A stretch of 25,603 nt of DNA from Methylomonas sp. (lineage in GTDB: Bacteria > Pseudomonadota > Gammaproteobacteria > Methylococcales > Methylomonadaceae). Location: contig JALXCS010000074.1 of the NCBI GenBank assembly GCA_026990815.1, positions 1 through 25,603 of the forward strand, given 5' to 3'. Below the pieces are notes generated by a model. It saw nothing but the letters and a program-made list of their open reading frames with translations. It made no database searches and was not told the origin of the DNA. Below, in pieces: positions 23,128-25,603 of this stretch; position 1 is the stretch's first letter, and every line of letters starts with the position of its first letter. A program made the translations under genes and the position numbers.

Positions 23128-24211
23128 AATAAAACAATTAAATTTGCAATTGGGTGATCGTAGTTATCCCATTTATATTGGGCCTGGAGGTTTAAAGCAG
23201 GGCGAATTATTGACACAAAAAATTCGCGGCAAACAAGTTGCAATTGTAACTAATGACACAATTGCCCCCTTATATCTTCAGCAAGTTAAAAGCTTACTGA
23301 CTGATTTCAAAATAGAAACAGTGATTTTGCTTGATGGCGAGCAATATAAAACCCTGGAAACCTTAGCAATAATTTTTGATGCTTTACTGGAAAAGCGCTT
23401 TAATCGTAATGCCACATTAATTGCATTAGGTGGTGGTGTTATTGGAGATATTGGCGGGTTTGCTGCAGCGTGCTATCAACGAGGGATTGATTTTATTCAA
23501 ATTCCAACAACATTATTGGCACAAGTCGATTCATCAGTTGGGGGTAAAACTGGTGTAAATCATCCCTTGGGTAAAAACATGATCGGTGCGTTTTATCAGC
23601 CCAAAGCGGTAATTATTGACACTGAAGTGTTGCGATCTCTGGATGATCAACAATTTTCCGCTGGCTTGGCGGAAGTGATAAAATATGGACTTATTCGGGA
23701 TGCAGAGTTTTTTCAATGGTTAGAAAATAATCTTGATGCTCTGTTAAGTCGAGATAATGAGGCTCTAACTTTTGCTATTGAAAGGTCTTGTACAAATAAA
23801 GCAGAGGTCGTTGCTGAAGATGAAAAAGAATCAGGTATCCGAGCGATCTTGAATTTAGGGCATACTTTCGGTCATGCTATTGAGACCGGCTCTGGTTATG
23901 GAGTTTATTTGCATGGCGAAGCAGTTGCTATAGGGACCTGTCAGGCTGCAGATTTATCAAGCAGGATAGGTTGGTTAAACGAGCAGGATAAACAGCGAAT
24001 CATTGATTTATTTCAACGAGCTAAATTACCAGTAACCCCTCCGGCTAAGATAAAAACTAATGAATTTTTGGAGCTTATGGCTATCGATAAGAAAAATATA
24101 GATGGAGGGATTCGCTTAATACTACTGAAATCAATTGGTTATGCTTCTTTGCCGATGACTGTAGATCAGACGTTATTAAATGCGACATTAGACGAATATG
24201 GTCGAGACTAA
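23120..24211 (+). CDS. aroB: 3-dehydroquinate synthase
   Basis: Converts DAHP to 3-dehydroquinate using NAD+ and a divalent metal, the second step of the shikimate pathway. The 363-residue protein has the nucleotide-binding stretch LGGGVIGDIGGFAAACYQRG and the family block IPTTLLAQVDSSVGGKTGVN. Metal-ligand regions are AEVIKYGLI, LNLGHTFGHAIE and LHGEAVAIG. Length is the same as E. coli AroB (362). The ATG lies inside the aroK 3' end (8-nt overlap), indicating coupled translation. The 3' end overlaps the next gene by 14 nt. Confidence 0.97.
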   Translation: MSKIKQLNLQLGDRSYPIYIGPGGLKQGELLTQKIRGKQVAIVTNDTIAPLYLQQVKSLLTDFKIETVILLDGEQYKTLETLAIIFDALLEKRFNRNATLIALGGGVIGDIGGFAAACYQRGIDFIQIPTTLLAQVDSSVGGKTGVNHPLGKNMIGAFYQPKAVIIDTEVLRSLDDQQFSAGLAEVIKYGLIRDAEFFQWLENNLDALLSRDNEALTFAIERSCTNKAEVVAEDEKESGIRAILNLGHTFGHAIETGSGYGVYLHGEAVAIGTCQAADLSSRIGWLNEQDKQRIIDLFQRAKLPVTPPAKIKTNEFLELMAIDKKNIDGGIRLILLKSIGYASLPMTVDQTLLNATLDEYGRD

Positions 24212-25550
24212 TACATTTGAATATCATTTAAATACTGCATCACGCACAAATGCGGCTGTACAGGCGCTCTTAAGTGAGGAGCGGGCACAAAAATATGATT
24301 TATTAAATCATCTCATCAACAATCTCCAGCAATCGTTGGTGATTTGTGGTCCGGAAGAGATTGGGAAAACCACTCTTTTGGAATATTTGTTGGAAAACAA
24401 GCCAGATTCATGGTTGGTTTACAATCTTAAAGGTTCAGCCCAGATGGAGATAGATCGGGTAAAGGCTGAACTTATTCACTTTATCCAAAGAAGTCATTTC
24501 GGCACTACCGGGCAGGATGTAGCCGAAATATTATCGACTGCTGAAAAGCAAAATCAAAAATTTGTTTTTATTGTTGATGATGCGGGATTATTAGCCCCTG
24601 GAGTCATTGATTCTCTTTGTGAATTTGCTTGTTCCCATGCTTCATTGCGTCTGGTTTTTGCTTTGACGCCTGATGAGCTACATATCAAAAATAGCTCTGA
24701 TAAAACAGTCAGAGATTGTCATTTTATTGACCTTCCACCTTTAACAGAGATGCAGTGCGGTGCGTTTTTAAAAAGACTGGCCGGTAAGCCGGGTGCTGCA
24801 ATATCTGTTGACGAAATTTCTTCACCGATGATAAAAATTATTTACCGAGAACGACATGGGATACCCGGCAAGATTATTTCCATGCAAAAAGGGCAAATTA
24901 AAATTCCCATACCAGAAAATCAACAATGGTTTTACGCGCTGGCCGCCGGTGTTTTTATTGCAGCTATCATCAGTTTTTTTCTTTGGAGCGATGATTCTGC
25001 ACAACAGGAACCACATATTGCTAAACAAACAAACCAAAGTGTAGAAAAACCTGAGACTGGAAAATCAGCTCAAGATGCAGGCAATTTGGAAAAAAACAAT
25101 AACATTGCGAATATTGAAACCATTGTTCCGCTTGATGACCCTATTTTGGCTGATGTAGATGTGCTGGCAACTGGCGATGAACAATCGACCGGGCTTGAGA
25201 CTGTTGTTGAAAAAACTATCAAACTTGCTGAAAATGACTTTCATCCATCTGAACAAGATACCTTAAAGTTAGATAATTTGGTAGTTCCTGCTGAGGATTT
25301 TGAGTTTCCTGAAAAAACTCAAAATAAAAGCTCAGAACCAATAAGCTCAAGTTCAAAACAGGAATTTGTAAATCCAAACGCTAATAATAAAATCGTTTTA
25401 AAAGACTCTGAGCAAGCTTCCACGCTGTCAACGTATCCAGAGCAAAAGCGGACTATTTTTCCAACCTCAGAAACTGGACAAGAAAAAACAGTTGTTGAAA
25501 ATGAAATAAAACCATTGACGGATGAACAGACAAAATCTCAACTTGCCTAA
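24198..25550 (+). CDS. DamX-like AAA/transmembrane protein lacking a SPOR domain
   Basis: The 450-residue product has an N-terminal ExeA-like AAA domain (about 1-235) with an intact Walker A G51-PEEI-G56-K57-T and a Walker B FIVDDAG (124-130). One transmembrane helix (about 243-263) and a long low-complexity acidic tail rich in Glu, Asn, Ser and Thr follow. This architecture, placed right after aroK-aroB, matches DamX-type cell-division proteins, whose periplasmic part normally ends in a SPOR domain that binds denuded septal glycan. Here a TAA at 25548-25550 ends the frame before any SPOR domain. The same frame stays open for the remaining 53 nt of the window, so an interrupting stop or a sequencing error is possible. 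It overlaps aroB by 14 nt. Confidence 0.75.
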   Translation: MVETNTFEYHLNTASRTNAAVQALLSEERAQKYDLLNHLINNLQQSLVICGPEEIGKTTLLEYLLENKPDSWLVYNLKGSAQMEIDRVKAELIHFIQRSHFGTTGQDVAEILSTAEKQNQKFVFIVDDAGLLAPGVIDSLCEFACSHASLRLVFALTPDELHIKNSSDKTVRDCHFIDLPPLTEMQCGAFLKRLAGKPGAAISVDEISSPMIKIIYRERHGIPGKIISMQKGQIKIPIPENQQWFYALAAGVFIAAIISFFLWSDDSAQQEPHIAKQTNQSVEKPETGKSAQDAGNLEKNNNIANIETIVPLDDPILADVDVLATGDEQSTGLETVVEKTIKLAENDFHPSEQDTLKLDNLVVPAEDFEFPEKTQNKSSEPISSSSKQEFVNPNANNKIVLKDSEQASTLSTYPEQKRTIFPTSETGQEKTVVENEIKPLTDEQTKSQLA

Positions 25551-25603
25551 GAAAAGCTGATTAACAGAGAATTAGCATTCCAGAATTCTGTTCCTAAAGC
25601 TGG
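25551..25603 (+). other. Open continuation of the DamX-like frame after its stop
   Basis: The frame of the upstream gene continues without stops to the window end (EKLINRELAFQNSVPKAG), while the other two plus-strand frames stop within 20 nt. This short stretch could be the linker before a SPOR domain, or simple chance. The window ends too soon to decide. Confidence 0.3.

Noticed and set aside
1..25603. Mobile elements, CRISPR arrays, tRNA or phage genes
   Set aside because: I looked for transposase-like products, regularly spaced repeats, cloverleaf-type sequences and integrase genes on both strands and saw none.

Overview
The window is an ordinary-looking chromosomal segment of a gammaproteobacterium, AT-rich by eye, made mostly of conserved housekeeping genes in compact operons. 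The gene order fits this placement: ffh-rpsP-rimM-trmD-rplS, then a PBP1A gene divergent from pilMNOPQ-aroK-aroB and a DamX-like gene, plus a C+ type (zinc-binding) L31 and a hexameric-type citrate synthase. A finer placement, such as a Methylococcales-like or marine lineage, is only a guess. It rests on the low GC and the NhaD sodium/proton antiporter, and no diagnostic metabolic gene is present. I see no tRNA, rRNA, CRISPR array, phage gene or insertion sequence.

Layout. Bases 1-3370 carry the 3' part of ffh (cut by the window edge) and the rpsP-rimM-trmD-rplS translation operon, with a good promoter before rpsP and a strong hairpin terminator after rplS. Bases 3388-4569 (minus) hold two related regulators with degenerate receiver domains, one with a LuxR-type DNA-binding domain and one without. 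Bases 4711-7028 hold an NlpC/P60 lipoprotein, a Nudix hydrolase and a one-domain PqiA-like membrane protein (the latter two as a minus-strand pair), and a solitary arsenic-type ArsR repressor with its own promoter. Bases 7029-9126 (minus) are a sulfite reductase hemoprotein overlapping a DUF934 gene, an assimilatory sulfur module. NhaD and an AmpG-like permease follow on the plus strand. xth converges on ampG. rpmE and gltA come next.

From 14731 on, the PBP1A gene (minus) and the pilM-pilN-pilO-pilP-pilQ operon (plus) diverge from a 327-bp intergenic region. PilM/N/O/P form the inner-membrane alignment complex and PilQ the outer-membrane secretin of the type IV pilus. A terminator closes pilQ. 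It is followed by aroK and aroB (shikimate pathway) and a DamX-like AAA/transmembrane protein, all overlapping or tightly spaced.

The most notable points are the paired pseudo-receivers, the DamX-like gene that stops just before the place where a SPOR domain would be expected (the frame stays open after the stop), and the solitary ArsR gene with direct repeats bracketing its -10 element. I found no convincing wholly new system. Most of the window is conserved core genome.
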